Assembly (NCBI GenBank): GCA_029783825.1
Contig: JAREIK010010345.1
Coordinates: 1-64,000, forward strand
Length of the DNA: 64,000 nucleotides
Reading direction: 5' to 3'
Origin: Sapria himalayana
Lineage: Eukaryota > Streptophyta > Magnoliopsida > Malpighiales > Rafflesiaceae
This document shows positions 1 through 12,894 of this stretch, one piece after another. Both the position numbers and the translations under genes were made by a program. The notes under the pieces are model-generated. The model did no database searches. It saw only the letters and a list, made by a program, of their open reading frames with translations, and had not been told where the DNA came from. Numbering within the stretch: position 1 is the first letter of the stretch; the number at the start of each line of letters is the position of its first letter.

Positions 1-2540
1 TTTTGTACCTATTTGATTTTTTTATAAGGCTAATCATATTTTTTTAGTGTTTATATTTATTGTTTATATTAATATTATCCAAAATTTTAAGGTGTTTATT
101 TTTCATTTGTACATTACACACTCGCACATTAATATGTTCGAAAAATTTTGTTATAGTGAATAAATTAATTAGTCTTTTTGATTATATATATATATATTAT
201 TTTTTATTTCATGTTATAATAATTAAAAATAAAAAATTTGATTATCTTCTTCGACACCGATTATCTTTTTCGACACACGACGCTTAGTGACGTGAACCCG
301 CAGAAGGTTATCCATCCTTCGACATAATTGCTTCAGCATATATTCGATTTTGAGTTTAAGTTTTAATTTTTATTTGATTTGAGGTATGTTTTATACATTT
401 ATTCTTCATCGATAACTTGATTTAACTTAAGTTTTAATGTTTTTGAAATTCTTCTCTTTATTCACCGTGGTGTCTTGGATTGTATATATATACTTAATCA
501 TATACATACTTGATGCATTGTAAATATACTGCATTTCATTTTGGTGGATATTGATGGTGCACAGTAGGTATGCTGAATTAAAAATTTTCAGTATAATAAC
601 TACATACTGTATACAAAATATATACATACATATTTTGCTTAAAATAAGTGTTTAAACATAACTATATATATATAACTATAAAAAGTATACAATATATTTA
701 AACATAATTATATCTATAATTTTTTTATTACCAAAGATTGTGAAATGAAAATTATTATGCATGTTTGGGCATGTTGGTATTAAGTGGTGAACTTTTTTAT
801 CATGGTTTGGGTGATTTTGATGCTATAGTTTGCTGGTATCTTTTTTGTCTTTGATATAATTATTCTATTTAAACTTCAATTATTAAATGGCCCATTGCTA
901 ATGTTTTTGTTCACGGGTGTTCTTGAGTGAGGAGCATGAAAAAAAAATGCATATGTTCTTTATTATTATATACATGAATGAAGAGCACAAAAAGATGATT
1001 CTAATAATTATTCTAAAAATAATTTTTTTAGAATAATTTTCAAAACAAATAGTTTTAATCCGTATTTTGCTATTTTATGAAAGATAAAATGAGAGTGTGT
1101 GTATGATCATGTTTGTGTTATTTATGGTAAGATTTTTAGAAGTGTATTTTTTGAAAGTGTGAGTTTTTGTTGTGTTCGTTTATTTTATCCATAGTGTATA
1201 TGTGTTTAATAATTTTTACATCATTAAAATTACTATGTGCTATGCATTTAATGTCATTTTTGGAAAATCCAAAAAAACCATTTTGGTTAATCTATTCATA
1301 ATTTTTGTAGTGTATATGTGCATGTGTGTGTCATAAAAAATGTGAATATTTATATATTTTTTTTCTATTTATTACTTCAACTCTATTAAGTATAGTTTGG
1401 AAATGAAAAATAATTTGTGATTTAATTCAAAATTATCATATTTAATTAACTGGTTTGATATTTGAGCTATAATAAATTTAAAATAGGTTTGAAACCCATT
1501 GATGGTATCTTTGATAATCTTTTGAAATCGGAAAGCATAAATTGAATATTCATGTCTTTGCTTGCTCTATTATTTGTTGTTGTTAGGTAATCAAACTTTT
1601 TGATTTATTAATCTTGTCATAGAGAAATATTATCATTAAAGAGACCAAGTTAGTCTTTCAAGACCTTAGTTTCTCCGATGGAAATGATTTGTAGAACATA
1701 TATTACCAACCTCAAGACCATTTACCTTGTAAAAAAATGTATATGATGTTGTATCATGGTTGATGTGAGATACATATATCACTATGCTCTATCAAATCAA
1801 GGAAGTTGTCAACAATGGCAAATCACCCTCAACATTTGCTCTAACAATGGATTCCTATATGTTGCAAGTTGATACTCATCTATTATTAATCTTGCACAAT
1901 TGGTAATTAATCTACCCTTTATACTCTATTTGCAATTATATAATCTATACTCATCTATTAGTAAGCTTTCTCAATTTAACTACTCTATATTTTTATCTTT
2001 GATTAATGAGAAATTATAATGAATACTATATACCATGTTAAGATAAAGCATAAAAAAATATTATCTCATCTATAAATGAGCATTCTCATTTGTAAGTAGA
2101 TACTCATTGTGGTAATATCGTACACGAAAAAGAACTAGAAAAAGATGAAGAAGAGCAGTAAGAGAAGGAGAAAAAATTTAAGACGATGAAAAAATTAGAG
2201 TAGCCTTATAGCTTTTAAGTAGCAATTACAATATTACAAAAATCCTAATCATTCAATCTTCAAATAGAAAAAAATTTAGGCTTGCATCTCTTAAATAACA
2301 AAATAATTTAATATTATGCATTGATACCACTAAAAGGTAGGAATATTGCTCTGAAAGTATTTTCTTAATTAGTTCAATTTTAAAATTTTATTAAATAGAT
2401 TTATTGACAATGAAGTACTATTCTATATATTTGTTACATCCATAAACATCACTAACTTTTATCAATTTTGCAAATAAAAAGGAATTCCTCCACAACAAAA
2501 TATAATAAATACTTAAATTTTCATCATTAATCTATATATA
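1..2540. other. AT-rich non-coding leader, no gene seen
   Basis: This stretch is very AT-rich, with many TATATA runs and no reading frame of interest. A slightly more GC-rich patch at about 248-340 has repeated TTCGACA words and may be 5' UTR or promoter DNA of the CACTA element. I see no LINE tail, terminal repeat or RNA gene. Confidence 0.5.
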
Positions 2541-2544
2541 TATA

Positions 2545-2597
2545 CAACACACACACACACACACACCACACAACACACACACACATATATATATATG
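2545..2597. repeat. (AC)n and (AT)n microsatellite
   Basis: A run of CA/AC dinucleotides, interrupted once, is flanked on both sides by short TATATA runs. Confidence 0.9.
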
Positions 2598-2705
2598 GAT
2601 AATTATGTTATGGAATTCAAAAAAAATATCTATGATTTGGGTTATATTTAGTAACTATATTCAGATAATCATAATTATCCCAATATAATTTAAAAAAACA
2701 TTATG

Positions 2706-2835
2706 CATAAACTCATTTCAGCTTACTTAGTATGCAAAAACGAGTTAAAGCATATGTTTATGAATACAATGTATTTATTAATTCCATATGCATATGATTT
2801 TGTTTACAAAATAATGAGTTTATACAGAAACTCAT
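2706..2835. repeat. Inverted repeat and hairpin, MITE-like remnant
   Basis: CATAAACTCATT (2706-2717) is repeated in inverse form, 11 of 12 bases, as AATGAGTTTATA (2813-2824). The second copy also starts a perfect 8 bp stem: ATGAGTTT, a 6-base loop, AAACTCAT at 2814-2835. Several GCATATG words lie around it. This could be an old MITE or chance in AT-rich DNA. Confidence 0.35.
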
Positions 2836-3039
2836 ATGCATACTTGAGTATATGCATTCCGTATGAAAAAAGGAAGGTAATTATCAGTATAGGAATTTGG
2901 AAGACTCAAATCATTAATATTTTAGATTTGGGTCCCCAAATGTTATATTAAAATTAAAAATTGTAAAAAAATATATTATTTTCATCTTGGTTCCCCTTAA
3001 CATTTTTAATATTAGTATAAAAAATGTATTTTAGCATTT

Positions 3040-3450
3040 CCATACATATATATAACTATATGTATAAATATATAAATTATATGAAAAAATATACATATAC
3101 ATACATTTATAAATATAAGATTTAACTATACGTGTAACTATATGTATAACCACATGTAACTATATTTATAATTATATGTATAAAAACATAAAACATAATG
3201 TTTAACTAAATGTGTATAACTATATATAATATTTGTATAACTATAAAAACTCTATATAAAATATAACTTTATTTTAATTATGTAAACATATATGTATACG
3301 TATATCTAAATCTATATAATTGTTTATAATTTTGTATACGTTTATTTATATTTACTTATAACTATTTGTATGCATATATCTATATGTAATTATATGTTAA
3401 ACTAAATGTAACTATTTATAACTACATTTACTATATGTATCCTAACATAT
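3040..3450. repeat. Degenerate AT-rich minisatellite around TAACTATATGTA
   Basis: Many loose copies of a word close to TAACTATATGTA follow each other with variable spacing, giving an almost pure AT stretch. A smaller patch of the same kind is at about 660-720. No coding content. Confidence 0.6.
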
Positions 3451-3464
3451 AATTATATATGGGA

Positions 3465-3680
3465 TAATACTATTCTGTTGCACCAACTTGAAATAAACGG
3501 CCAATGATATAATATCAACAATATGTAAGTACATAGCATGAGAGTGTCCATTGATCAGGCTCATATATGGTATAATACAAATAAGGGTCGTACTCTTACC
3601 TAATCCCAGCCATTGGGCCTCAGGCTCAAATATGAACTTATGTATTACAAACAATGTAATATTTGATAGGTTTGTAGTGA
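3465..3680. other. Unassigned higher-complexity segment
   Basis: This ~200 bp piece has normal sequence complexity and higher GC between an AT minisatellite and a CT tract. A 70-codon minus-strand frame crosses it but resembles nothing I recognise. It may be a remnant of another transposon or an LTR fragment. I cannot assign it. Confidence 0.3.
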
Positions 3681-3734
3681 AGAACTTATATTTTCTTTTA
3701 TATAATTCTTCATTCTAACACTGCACTCTCTATG

Positions 3735-4082
3735 TGTCTCTATCTTCCTCTATAATTCTTTCAATCTTTCTCTTCCTCTTTTTCTTTGTGTCACACACTC
3801 TCGTGTTATTTTTTTGGCACTTTTTTCTTGCTTGTTCTCTCTCTCTCCACCCCCTCTCTATCTCCCTCTCTCTCTCTCCCTCTCTCAACCTCTCTCTCTC
3901 TCTCCTCCCTCCCTCCCCCCCCCTCTCTCCGCCTCTCTCCTTTCACCTTTTCCCTCCCACTCTCTCTCCCTCCTTTTCTCTCCCTCTCTCTCTCCCCCCT
4001 CCCAATTTCTCTACCCCTCTCTCTCCCCACCTTATATGTATATATATATATATATATATTTCTCTCTCTCTCTCTCACTCCC
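3735..4082. repeat. (CT)n-rich pyrimidine tract upstream of the transposase
   Basis: About 350 bp of CTCTCT and TCCCTC runs on the + strand, interrupted by a short TATATA run near 4037-4058. It lies 290-640 bp upstream of the TNP2 start, so it may fall in the promoter or 5' UTR. The long reading frames across it on both strands are only low-complexity Ser/Leu/Pro or Arg/Glu/Gly. Confidence 0.85.
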
Positions 4083-4371
4083 TCTCCTTCTTCAAACATT
4101 AAATGTATTTTTTGCTTTCATTTCTTGTGCATTTTTGTACTTTGAACCCTTTATATAGTATAACTATTATATCTTTTAATCTTTATCATGCTAAAAATTG
4201 CTACCTATTAATGTAGATTGTGCAAATGTCTTGCCTCTATATTCATGATATTTAAATTTTAAATATTCATCCGTAAGTAATTTTATTTTATTCTTTGTAT
4301 ATTTTGAGTAATAGAATGTTTTATTTATATTAATGATTTGGCTTTATTTTATGTAAATAAAATAGGGCAAA

Positions 4372-7300
4372 ATGAGCTCAGATCGTCAGTGGATTTACAA
4401 AAGGGGTATTAATGGATTTTTGAATAAAGATTTTTTGACTGGGCTTGAAACTTTCATTAATTTTGCATGTAATCAATTGAGATTGAAGGACGAAGAAAAA
4501 ATTAAGTGTCCTTGTAATCATCGAAAGAGTTAGAATATCTCTTTTCGTGATGCAAACACTATAAGATATCATTTGGCAAAAATGGTTTTGTGCCAAATTA
4601 TTTTGTTTGGATTTATCATGGGGAAAGTACAAGGCTCTGAATATTGACCAAAATGAGGGTATTGAATCATTTGCTTGTGATGAAGAATCATCAAACAAAT
4701 ATCATAGAATGATCATGGAAGCTGCTGATCTTGACTTCAATATGAATTACATGGATGAACCACCTAATTTTGAAGATCAGAAATTTTATGAAAAGCTTAA
4801 AGCTGCAGATAAAGAGTTGTGGCCTGGTTGTAAAATACATACGCAATTATCACTTGTGGCTTGACTAATAAGCATTAAGTCAAAAAATCATATGTCTGAG
4901 AAATTATTTGTTCAAGTGACAGAACTGATGAAGGAGATTGTTCCAGATAATAATTTGATCACTAACAACTTTTACAACACTAAGAAGTTACACCGAGGAA
5001 TGGGGGTCTGCCAGTGGAAAAAATTGAGTGTAGTTTAAATGGATGTAGGTTATATTGGGGTGGTGATAGCGATTTAATTTGATGTAAGTTTTGTGACCAT
5101 CCTCGATTTAGGAAGGCACCTCGTGCTGTAGAAACTCGAAAAAAATTGAAGGTTGTCTTTAAGAAGATTTATTATTTTCCATTAATTCCTCGATTACAGA
5201 GACTATATGCATCAAATACTACAGCAAATTATATGAGGTGGCATTCTGAGCATGAGGTTGAAGAAGGGGTAATGCATCATCCATCAGATTCGCCTGCTTG
5301 GAAACATTTTAATTATATACATCAAGATTTTTGCAGCTGAAAGTCGAAATGTGAGGTTCGGTTTCTACACTAATGGATTTCAGCCATTTGTGCAATCTGG
5401 ACAATAGTATTCAAAATGGCCAATGATAGTGACATCTTATCACTTGCCTCTGAGGTTGTGTATGAATGAGCAATATATGTTTTTTTCAATATTGGTTCCA
5501 GGGCAAAAAAAACCGAAAGACATGCAGTATATTTTCTTACAGCCTCTTATTGTAGAGTTAAATCATTTATGGGATGTTGGCATGAATACATATGATATCT
5601 CAAAGAAGCAAAATATTATTATGCGGCCAGCCCTTATGTGGATGATAAGTGACTTTCCTACATATTCAATGTTGTTTGGCTGGAGTACTGCAGGACGATT
5701 CACATGCCCGTATTGCATGACAAATTCTGATGCATTTACCCTCAAATTTAGTGGTAAACACTCATGGTTTGATAATCATCATATGTTTCTACCTAGGAAT
5801 CATCCATTTCAAAGAAATAGAACTACATTTCGAAGAAATAAAACTGTGATGACAGTTACACCAGCTGTTCGTTCAGGAGATGATATTATTATAGAAATTC
5901 ATAGTTTGGGTTTGAAGAAGGTAACTGAAAAGGATGCTACTGGAAGTAATGGACCAATAGGAAAATTATTTGACTGGAGGAAACATAGTATATTTTGGGA
6001 CTTGCCCTATTTGAAGTCCAATTTAATTCATCATAACTCAGATGTAATGCATATTGAAAAAAATGTTTTTGATAATGTTTTCAATACTATCCTTAATGTA
6101 GATGGAAAAACAAAAGAAACTTTATAATCAAGACAAGAGGTGAATGATTAATTTTGGTGGCCTGAATTGAAACTGAATGAGCAAACAAAAAAAGTATCTA
6201 AAGCTTGCTACACACTTGATAAAATGTAGCTATTGTGTTAATGGGTTAAAAATTTGAAATTTCCTGATGGATATGTGTCAGATATGGGTAGATGCGTGGA
6301 TATGAAGAATCTTAAGTTATTTGGAATGAAAAGTCATGACTGTTATGTATTTATGCAGATATTAATACCAATTGTATTCCATGAATTACTTCTACAAAGT
6401 GTTTGGAAGGTCCTTACAGAACGAAGTTTTTTTTTCAAACAGCTAACTGCAACAACAATCAAAATAGATAATATGGTGAGGCTGTAGAATGACATTCCAC
6501 TTATTATTTGTAAGCTAGAACGGATATTCCCACAGAGTTTTTTTGACTTAATGGAGCAAATGCAAGTCCATTTGGCATAACAAGCAAGGATTCCAGGGAC
6601 AATGCAATTCAGGTGGATGTATCCTTTTGAGAGGTAAATACATAAAATTTGCTGGGTTTTATTATTTCGTACTTTAAGTAATATTGCAATTTAATCAAAT
6701 TGAAACCTAACATTGTGGTTGTAGGTATGTTCCTAAGTTGAAATTGAATGTTAGAAACAAGACAAAAGTTGAAGGTTCAATTTGCAATGCATATTTAGTA
6801 GAAGAAGCATCATCATTTTGTTCTTATTATTTTGATGATCATGTCAATACAAAGAATAGAAATTTGCCATGGAATTATGAAGGTCATGAGATGGTATAAG
6901 ATGATTATGTGGATAAACTATCTATATTCAAACACCCTAGAAGAGCATTTGGAAGAGCAATAGAAAGATGTATGATAGATGAAGAGTACAAAGCAACTAG
7001 GAGCTACGTTTTACTTATTTGTGAGGAGGTTGCACCATACATTGAGTATGTATACACAAAATGGTTGCAGGTTAAATCATAGTTTAATTTTATCTTTAAT
7101 AGGAATTATTACAAATTGATATACATTTTTTTTCTTTTTATATTTGTACAGTATTTATGTTGAGTAGTTAAAATATAGGCAACCATCAATTTCCAGCAAT
7201 GATGTCAATTATATACTATTAACTGAATTTGCGAATTGATTCAAAAATTATGAGAGAATTATTAAGTTATAAATTTTTGAATTATTTAATTTATTATTAT

Positions 7301-8069
7301 CTTTTATTTGTTAATATCAATTTTTTAATCTATGTCACAGGCAATTGATCCTTCAAATTGAGATTCAAAAATTTTTATTCAGAATCTAAGTGAAGACCCA
7401 TTTTGATATGTGACAACCTATCCTGGGTATTTTGTTAATTAATATAAATTTCACACAATCTGGCACAGTTCTTCTAAAATAATAATGAATAGTGATGTAT
7501 GCATTAAATGCACAAGATATATGGCAGATGAGATTGATTATTTTGGTCAACTCAAAGAAGTTATTGAGTTGGAGTATCCTGGACTCGAAAATAACATGAT
7601 TGTATTATTTAAGTGTGAGTGGTTTGATCCTACACCAAATGTGGGCACAAAGATTCATTTGGATTATAAGCTAGTGGATATTAACCATAAACGCATATAT
7701 CAAAATGAGCCATTTATTATGGCAGTTTAAGCCGCTCAAATATATTATTGTACATATCTGAGTTTATCTCGTGAAAAGAGAGATTGGTGGGCGATTTACA
7801 AGATCAAAGCATGATCAAAATTTGAAGTATCACCATCGCAACAAAGAAGTGCAGACGTAGAAATTGCACCAGCATTCCAAAAAGATGACATAAATAATAT
7901 TGAGCCTTTGAATGTAGATGAAGATCCAGAAAATTTATGTGACTCAAATGGTGGCCCAATAGAAATTGAAGATGATCAATTTCTATCTAAAGATGAGTTT
8001 GAACTTCTATCTGAATCAGATGAAATATCTAAAGATCCATTGGAGTATGACAGTGATGCCGATAATTAA
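4372..8069 (+). pseudogene. TNP2-type CACTA transposase pseudogene
   Basis: Degraded transposase that would cut and move CACTA ends. Start ATG at 4372 is followed by DRQWIYKR, typical of the transposase-associated N-terminal domain, then CPCNH. A linker containing LWPGCK and QLSLVA follows, then the Transposase_21 core at about 5340-6125 (YHLPLRLCMNEQY, FLQPLIVEL, CPYC, HIEKNVFDNVFNT), a DUF4218-like region (about 6250-7050) and a DUF4216-like region (about 7480-7830, KCEWFDP). The tail is acidic and stops at 8067. Two introns fit well: 6634-6724 (joins PFER to YVPK) and 7046-7151. A third probably ends at 7340. Breaks include TAG at 4531, a one-base loss in the A run near 4580, a stop at 4861 and further shifts near 5000. 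The Asp expected in the DGF motif of the core is Asn (TNGF), G to A. Family assignment is firm; catalytic interpretation is inferred. Confidence 0.9.
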
Positions 8070-8209
8070 ATTGTTATAATTTTATCATAAATTTAAACTA
8101 TCAAAGACATTTTATATTTTATTGAAAGCTATCGGTGTATTTTATTGCAAAATGTATGCTTGTTCATCATTTTTTTATTTTTTGTTCTTTGTTTTATTTT
8201 GTACAGCAG

Positions 8210-10043
8210 ATGGCGCCTAAAGGACATGGTCGTGGTGGAGCTAGACGTGGACATAGAAATAAACCAAATTCAACTAGTATATTACATAATGTTGCAGAAT
8301 CAGTACCAGCTTATAGCCACCATATCCCAACTTCAACATCACAATCACCATCTCCATTTCTATCACTATCACCATCATTGAGACATCTACTAACACCTTT
8401 ATCAGATGTAAGCCCACCACCGATTGTGCTTCTTGCTCACACTTTTGATCCATCTCAATCTTCTACACCACAATTTACACCGATTGTTCCCCAATTTACA
8501 ATACCAATGACATCATCAAATGTCGTGCCTTCCTCTGAAGTCAGTGCAAAGTTAGAAATTGATATTGTGGATGAGAGGTGAAAGAAGAATGTAAAAATGA
8601 TTTGAAAAAAAAATTTGATGTTACTACCTGTGGTTTTTTTATTATTGTTATGATTCACTTGTTTTCTATGTTATTTATTTATTTGTACAGTTTTATTCCA
8701 TCTCACAAGTGTTCGACTATAATTACAAAGGCTTTCAAGAAAATGGTTGATGTCAAAGCTTTCTCCGGGAAGAAAGTTTCTCAATCGACAAAGGAGTCAT
8801 ATTTTAATGACTTTCAAGTAAAAATAACAAAACAAAAGAATTGAAAAATAATTATCTAATTACTTAACTTTTATGTTGGTTATTATTCAAGCAGTAAATA
8901 ATTATGTTCTTGTTGTTAATATAAATTCTTTTGTCATTTTTTTATAGAATCAATGCACATGGCCACCCAAATTTGATGGAAGGATAAAGTAATTATGGGA
9001 CATCAAAGTAGCTCAATGGTATTCTAATTTTGTTCATAAATTAAAGAAAATTAAAGAAAGGCCTGATTTTATATCTGAGGAAGACTGACCCGAGTGGCTT
9101 AATTATTGGGAGGAGCTAGATGTGAAGAAAAAATCAGATATTGCCAGCAAAAATTGATGAATTGAGGTTGCTGGACTAGTTATAGAAATCTATCGACACA
9201 TAGGAGGTTCAAAGTCGAGCATCAAGCAAACTCGAAATTTGGTACAAATTTAAAATTCTAAACATAACTATATTTTGTGGTTGTCCTAATAGTCCAATAA
9301 ATATAATCTCTGCATGGTTTTAATAATTTTGTTAGTTTTTTTTTAATTTGTTTTTTTATAAATTAATAAAAACATATTCTAGGCTGGAAAATTGGGTCGA
9401 GATCCAAATTTCTATGAGATTTTCAGAAAAGATGCATGTGAAGAAAGTGGATGGTCAGTATGTTGACAACAAATCTCAGATGATTGGAGTAAGTATTTGT
9501 TATATTAATTAGACTTTATAAAACTATACCACATTATGAAATTATTTTGAATGCAAAATTTTTATTTTATTTTTTTGTAAATCTAGAATAGTTTTTATCT
9601 CATTTTTATTTCAGGACCTAATGGAGGAACGTGTGATAGCTACTCATCAACAAGTTGAGGGTTCTATGAACCCTCAACCAATTGACTATGATCCAATTTA
9701 TTTGGAGACAATAAGAGGTTGAAAGAAGCAGCGAGTGTACGAAATCAGCTCTAAGGTATTGGCATTTTATTGTAGCAGTCGTGCTTCTAATTCTTCTGTC
9801 TCAGTAATGGTGGATGAGGTGGTCGAACAACAAGCACAAGAAACAAATGAATGTATTGTAGATATGGAGACCGAACTAAAAAAGAAGGATGAGCAGATAA
9901 CTTATTTGATGGAAGAAATACAAGAAATTAAAGAAATTAAACAAGTAATGCAATAGATGTCCTATATGGAGTCACAGTTAGTGGCATTGGAGCATCAAAT
10001 AGCATTCTGAGATCTAGCTGCGAATCTTCAAAGGAAAGGCTAA
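8210..10043 (+). pseudogene. TNPA-like (plant Ptta/En/Spm) transposase pseudogene
   Basis: Second CACTA gene, whose product normally binds subterminal repeats. Start ATG at 8210 (MAPKGHGRGGARRG) follows a possible CAG acceptor. A Ser/Pro/His-rich region leads into a domain with the features of the plant En/Spm transposase family: AFKKM, WPPKFDGRIK, AQWYSNFVHKL, RDPNFYE, DGQYVDNKSQ. The C-terminus is a probable coiled coil (about 9840-9955, METELKKKDEQITYL). Likely exons: 8210-8577, 8691-8817, 8948-9241, 9383-9488, 9615-10043, all with GT and AG borders that restore the family reading. Breaks include stops at about 8991, 9088 and 9721, a one-base shift near 9430 and a stop at 9954. It starts 140 bp after the TNP2 stop on the same strand. 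Confidence 0.8.
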
Positions 10044-10420
10044 TATTCCCTACAAATTATGAGGATGATTGAGTATGAGAATTATTTATGAACTGTTATT
10101 TATTTTTATCGATGTATAGTAAATAATTATGATATTTTGTTGCAAGTATCAATTTTTTTTATTCTGGTTTTGTTCTTTGCTTTTTTGATTAACCAAATTA
10201 TGAATCTTTGCAGGACACATTATGTGAGAGAAAAGAAAAAAATTTGATTCCAAGCATTCTAACGTTTCTAGGTCCCATATTTATTGATTTCAGCTTTATA
10301 AAAAAGAGGGCTAGCTTATCTTTTCTTTATTTTTCTAAAAACATTATATTTTTGCATTCCTTTATCTCTAAACATAATTGTTGGACATCTTTTGGATTTT
10401 TGGTGAAGCTGTATGAGAAT
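10044..10420. other. AT-rich spacer, no gene seen
   Basis: About 380 bp of AT-rich DNA after the TNPA-like gene. A 73-codon frame at 10208-10429 is hydrophobic, low in complexity and has no family features, so I do not call it a gene. Confidence 0.5.
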
Positions 10421-11552
10421 AATTTTTAATTTGTGTTTGTTCATGACTATAATATTTGTTTTTATATATATGTGAATATGTTTTTGTTTCTTAATTTTTG
10501 GGGTAGAGTTTTAGCCTATTATAGGTATTTAAAAGCCCATAATTAGCAGTGGTAGAGATGGCAGTGATGGCTATGGTGGCAGGAAGAGGCAGCGGCCATA
10601 GTAGCAGCAGCACCGGCAGCAACAGCTGAGCCGACATCAGCGCAACTACAGCATAAGCAGCAGTAGTGGCAGAAGAGGTAGTAGTGGTAGTGGCGACATC
10701 AACGGCAGTAGTAGTTGTAGTGGCTGCAGTGGAAGCAACGGCGGCAGCAAGGGTGGTAGCGGCAGCACCGGCAGCTATGGTAGCAGCAGCTGCACCACCT
10801 ACAGCGATAGCAGCGGCAGCACCCGATAGTAGCCGCTACAGCAGGAGTGGCAGTGGTAGTGAGAGCAGCAGTGGTAGCAGCAGCAGCGGCGGTAGTGGGA
10901 GCTGTAGCAACAACAACATATGCGGTATATACGTACATATATAGTTAGTATATAAGTACATATAATACTACAATATTTTATGTACATATATACTGAGTAT
11001 ATATATGTACTCAGCATATATGTACGCATAATACTACAATTTATATGTACATATACTATAGTAATAACTGTACTAGTGAAATGCTAGTATATATGTACAT
11101 ATTTACTACAGCAATATATATTTAAAAAAATATAGTTATTTTTTATTTATTTTGATTTGATTTGGTGGTTTAAATTTCTTACAGATATGGTACCGCATTA
11201 TTTTCCATACTAAGCTTGTATAAATGAACACATATTTCAACAAACATGAAGCACCGTGACTCGGACAACATTTTCACAGCGGAAAGTTGGTGATCGGAGG
11301 AGTAGTGGGAGAGAAAGCAACATCAATGCATTGATAGTTTATACTTTATGTACATTCGGTAGATACATTGATTAATAAGATGTAATATAATTTTTATTAT
11401 TTTTTTTTTTTTGTTATTTAAAATATTGTATTAGAATAAGTTATTGAATGAATTTTTTTTTAATTTAAAATTTTCTTTTATAGTTTCTGTTTTTAGTAAA
11501 TGTATTTTAAAAATATTAAATTATTTAATTAAATTTTTTTAAAAACTGTATT
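10421..11552 (+). repeat. Tandem duplication, unit 1, with GC-rich triplet island
   Basis: This unit aligns in order with the next one (11563-12872). Shared landmarks are TTTGTTCATG at the start, GGGTAGAGTTTTAGC, a GC-rich island (10545-10925), a stretch of TACATATATACTA words, a segment with GGAGGAG and GGGAGAGAAA, and an AT-rich end with AAATTATTTAATTAA. The island is made of GCAGCA, GGCAGC and GTAGTGG triplets and gives Ala/Val/Ser/Gly frames on both strands. These are not convincing proteins. Confidence 0.85.
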
Positions 11553-11562
11553 ACATTCAACT

Positions 11563-12872
11563 ATAATTTTTGTTTGTTCATGTCTATAATAACTCTTTTT
11601 ATATCTGTGAATATGTTTGTGTTTGTCCAACATTTTTGGGTAGAGTTTTAGCATATTATAAGTATGTAAAAGCCTATTATCATCAAAGGTAGGTGTGGCA
11701 GTGGCAACAGCAACAGCGATAGCAACAGTAGTGATGATAGATGTGACAGTGGCGCAAGAAGCGCTGCAGTGGCAGTGCCTGCAGCTTCTTCTACATAGGC
11801 AGCAGCAGCTACAGTGGCAGTTACGGTAGCAATGGCAGTGGAGGCAGTGGCTGGAGCGGAGGTAGTGGAGATAGAAAAGGTAGAGGAGGCAGCGGAGGTA
11901 GCGGTGCCAGCCGCTACAGCGGAGGCAGTGGAGGAAGCGGCGGCATAAAAGTAGAGGCAGCGGCTGCACCGGAAGAAGTGGTAGCTGTGAGGGTAGTAGC
12001 AGCTACACAAGAAGCAGTGGCAGCATCGGAAGCAGCGGCAGCGGCGGCGACGGTAGCAGTGGCGGCAGCACCACAGTGGCATGCAGCAGCAGCTCTGGCA
12101 GCAGGGGCAATGGTGGCAGCAGCGCAAAGGCCAGCGGCCAGAGCTTTGGCAGTAGTGGCGGTCGCGGCAGCTACGATAGGAGTAGTGGTATTGGCAGCAA
12201 TGGCAGCAGTGGCAGGAGCGATAGCAGGAGCAGCAACAACATCACTTATTGATATATATATATATACATACATACGAATAAAGTCAGTATATACACATTT
12301 AATACTGTAGTATTTTATGTACGTATATACTAAGTATATTTGTACTCAATTTATATGTACACTTAATACTGATGTTTATATGTACATATATTATAGTAAT
12401 ATATGTACGAGTGAATTGCTAGTATATATTTACATATATACTACAGAATTATATATGCATCAAAACATAACTTTATTTTTTGACTGAGTGGTTTAATTTT
12501 CTTACTGATATGATGCCGCATTGATCCTCATACAAAGCTTCTATAAGTGATCGGATTTTTCACTAGACATTACGTGTCGTGACTCTGACAGCTTTGTCAC
12601 AGTAGAAAAATGATGATTGGAGGAGCAGAGGGAGAGAAAACAACGTCAATGAATGGATATATTATACTTTATGTACTATTGGTAGATACATTGATGAATA
12701 AAATAAAAATTTGTTATTTTTTTGTTTCAATTATGTAAATTATTAAATTAGAATAAGATATTAAATGATTTTATTTTTTGTTTATTATTAATTATTTATA
12801 GTTTCAATTTTTATTCAATATGATTTAAACATAATAAATTATTTAATTAAAAAATGTTAAAAATTTTTTAAG
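11563..12872 (+). repeat. Tandem duplication, unit 2, with GC-rich triplet island
   Basis: Diverged second copy of the preceding unit, about 180 bp longer, mostly because its GC-rich island (about 11685-12242) has expanded. The islands stand out sharply from surrounding DNA that is mostly A and T. A frame at 11978-12310 reads almost only Ala and Val, and minus-strand frames read Cys/His/Arg or Ala/Thr, as expected of triplet repeats rather than a gene. Confidence 0.85.
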
Positions 12873-12894
12873 TTCTGTAAATATTTTTGAAATT

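Noticed and set aside
1302..1312. TTTTTGTAGTG, resembling a CACTA end
   Set aside because: Orientation is that of a 3' end, it lacks the TTCTTG form of the true 3' end, and there are no subterminal repeats beside it. Probably chance.
3734..4158. Four overlapping frames in the CT tract
   Set aside because: Low-complexity translation of dinucleotide repeats on both strands.
10666..12310. Ala/Val-rich and Cys/His-rich frames in the GC islands
   Set aside because: Several frames are open on both strands, as expected of triplet repeats. No conserved part between the two duplicated units.
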